From Chloroflexi bacterium RBG_13_51_18 (lineage in GTDB: Bacteria > Chloroflexota > Dehalococcoidia > Dehalococcoidales > RBG-16-60-22), in contig MGMR01000028.1 in assembly GCA_001796495.1 (NCBI GenBank), positions 1 to 7,918 on the forward strand: a stretch of 7,918 bases of DNA. Reading direction: 5' to 3'. How positions within the stretch are numbered: the stretch's first letter is position 1; each line of letters opens with the position of its first letter. The position numbers and the translations under genes are program-made. The notes under the pieces were generated by a model, which worked only from the letters and a program-made list of their open reading frames with translations, had not been told where the DNA came from and did no database searches. This document shows positions 6,493 through 7,918 of the stretch, piece by piece.

Positions 6493-7918
6493 ATGAGTAA
6501 AAGAAGGAGAAGTTTTTTCCGCCGGCTTTCATCCGGAGAATCAGGGCAAGCTTTAATCCTGATACTTGTCTTTTTTCTACTGGGGAGCCTTACCATAATA
6601 CCAACACTGGCGCATATGAGTACGGCTTTGAAATCCGGCGTTATATATGAGAATAAGACCAAAGAATTTTTCACGGCTGACGCCGGTATTGAAAACGGAC
6701 TGTGGCGTATTAAATATGATTTCATGGGGCCGGACTACGACCCCTATGATTTTGATACTGTCTGGATATATGAGACCGACCCGCTCAATGATCAGACTGC
6801 CGAAGTTACTGTCCAGAACGTCTGGCTCCCCAGCAATGTAACGCTGGATAGTCTCGGTCTGACACCGGCCGCGGCCAGGGCTATTATCGAGTCGGAAAAG
6901 CTGGTGATTACCGGCACTTCCGGTGCCGTGCCGGGGCAGCCTTATCACATTAAAATGGACTTCACCCCTGCCGAAAGCGATAATCTGACCATATCATCAA
7001 TCGGCATCTGGCTGCCGCAGGGATTTACCTATGCCGATAACTGCGCTCTGCTGGACGACCCCTTTGCCACCTGTTATCCGGAGTCCGTTACTGAAACGGT
7101 AGTCCCCGGCGGCCGGACCGTAGTCTGGGATTATAACCCGCCCTACCCCCTGTTTACGGATTTCCCTAATTTCGAGGATGTTGATGGGACTATGACCATT
7201 GACTTTACCTTTAGTTACACTCCCCCGGCCTCCGACCCCGAAAAATTGCCCGTGGCTATTAGCTGGGTACTAACGGAAATGGACGACACCTGCCCCAATC
7301 AGAACGATGTTCCTATCGCCTGGGACACGGACACGCGTATCTATAAAATCACTTCTTTAGCCGGAGATACCAGTATCGAGGCTTATTCCTCCAAACTCCA
7401 GCTGCGAAATTTAAATAGCGCTATAGCCGGTGATTGTGTGGCTATCGGCAATTCGCTAATGGCTAACCCGGTCAGCAACATATATACTACCCTGCTTCCC
7501 TACAAAGATACCACTCTAACAACAAATCCCGCTGATGCCGATGTAATTGCCGCCTACCTTTACTGGTCGGGGTTCAGGTATGATATGAATGCATTTTATG
7601 ACACCTGTACCAGCGCCAATTTTAGTGCTTCCTGGCAGAATGGCGGCGATTGGGCTTATTATTCTTCATACCCCTATTACTACCGGGGACAGCACACCGG
7701 TGACGACTCCCGCAGGTATCTCACCATGAGCAACGGACTGAATCTGGGGGCCTACCCTGTCGGAACTACGGCTGAAATCAGATGGAGCCAGTCCGTGGCT
7801 TCCTTATCGGATATCTTTTCTGATACCTGCAGCAACTCAAATTTAAGCAGCTACTGGGTGAATGGCGGGGATTGGGCGTATGACAATTCCAACCCCAAAT
7901 ACTACAAAGCTCAGCATT
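6493..7918 (+). CDS. PilX-like membrane-anchored surface protein with tandem repeats, 3' end off the window
   Basis: There are 475 codons from ATG 6493 to the window edge with no stop. The N terminus is basic (residues 3-11), followed by ESGQALILIL and a hydrophobic segment at about 20-39, much like the N-terminal anchor of PilX-type minor pilins. It lacks Glu at +5 if cleaved after G18, so processing is uncertain. The remainder looks extracellular: rich in Asp, Thr, Ser, Tyr and Trp, with several Cys (for example DTCPNQ, GDCVAIG). A DVIAAYLYWSGF segment at 350-361 is of a kind I associate with bacterial surface proteins, but I cannot name the family. From D370 a 74-residue unit begins (DTC, NGGDWAY, YYxxQH) and a second starts at D444. 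These look like small beta-sandwich, jelly-roll-like domains (inference). The Shine-Dalgarno is weak (GGA at 6483-6485), so coupling to the upstream gene is likely. Probable role: pilus-associated adhesin or other surface protein. Confidence 0.85.
   Translation, partial: MSKRRRSFFRRLSSGESGQALILILVFFLLGSLTIIPTLAHMSTALKSGVIYENKTKEFFTADAGIENGLWRIKYDFMGPDYDPYDFDTVWIYETDPLNDQTAEVTVQNVWLPSNVTLDSLGLTPAAARAIIESEKLVITGTSGAVPGQPYHIKMDFTPAESDNLTISSIGIWLPQGFTYADNCALLDDPFATCYPESVTETVVPGGRTVVWDYNPPYPLFTDFPNFEDVDGTMTIDFTFSYTPPASDPEKLPVAISWVLTEMDDTCPNQNDVPIAWDTDTRIYKITSLAGDTSIEAYSSKLQLRNLNSAIAGDCVAIGNSLMANPVSNIYTTLLPYKDTTLTTNPADADVIAAYLYWSGFRYDMNAFYDTCTSANFSASWQNGGDWAYYSSYPYYYRGQHTGDDSRRYLTMSNGLNLGAYPVGTTAEIRWSQSVASLSDIFSDTCSNSNLSSYWVNGGDWAYDNSNPKYYKAQH
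7600..7918 (+). repeat. Tandem 222-base (74-codon) repeat in the surface protein gene
   Basis: Unit 1 runs from 7600 to 7821; unit 2 starts at 7822 and is cut by the window end. Both encode DTC, then WxNGGDWAY, then YYxxQH at the same positions. DNA similarity is clear around aatggcggcgattgg (7639) and aatggcggggattgg (7861), exactly 222 bases apart. More copies may follow beyond the edge. Confidence 0.75.

Overview
The window looks like chromosomal DNA from an anaerobic, uncultivated-type bacterium. The best guess is Chloroflexota, possibly class Dehalococcoidia. This rests on general gene style only: a LarA/DUF2088 protein, a soluble multi-PAS kinase, and prepilin-like genes with a large surface protein. 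No rRNA or other taxonomic marker is present, so the assignment is an inference of modest confidence. I see no tRNA, rRNA, CRISPR array, insertion sequence or phage gene.

The layout has three blocks. (1) Positions 1-1449, minus strand: a probable two-gene operon with a Nudix hydrolase (TTG start with a strong Shine-Dalgarno) and, 23 bases downstream, a LarA-family nickel-pincer racemase/epimerase that runs off the left edge. A good sigma70-type promoter lies upstream at 1490-1518. (2) Positions 1705-5455, plus strand: a two-component pair. The first gene encodes a soluble histidine kinase with five PAS domains. The second, 40 bases downstream, encodes a response regulator with a REC domain, a coiled-coil linker and an HD-GYP-type domain whose GYP triad reads GLN. 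(3) Positions 5606-7918, plus strand: a prepilin cluster. Two short class III (type IV prepilin-like) proteins overlap by ATGA, and a larger PilX-like membrane-anchored surface protein with Cys-containing tandem repeats runs off the right edge.

Read together, the centre of the window senses an internal signal through PAS domains and passes phosphate to an output protein related to cyclic-di-GMP phosphodiesterases. Cyclic-di-GMP commonly controls pilus-type surface structures in bacteria, so the neighbouring prepilin/adhesin genes are a reasonable but unproven target. The Nudix-LarA pair is a separate metabolic unit transcribed away from the signalling genes.

There are no gene-free stretches above 300 bases. 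The two main gaps are 1450-1704, which holds divergent promoters, and 5456-5605, which holds a candidate extended -10 promoter and a 10-base palindrome. No convincing intrinsic terminator was seen anywhere. I did not find a clearly new multi-gene system. The most unusual elements are the degenerate HD-GYP output domain and the repeat-bearing prepilin-like surface protein.
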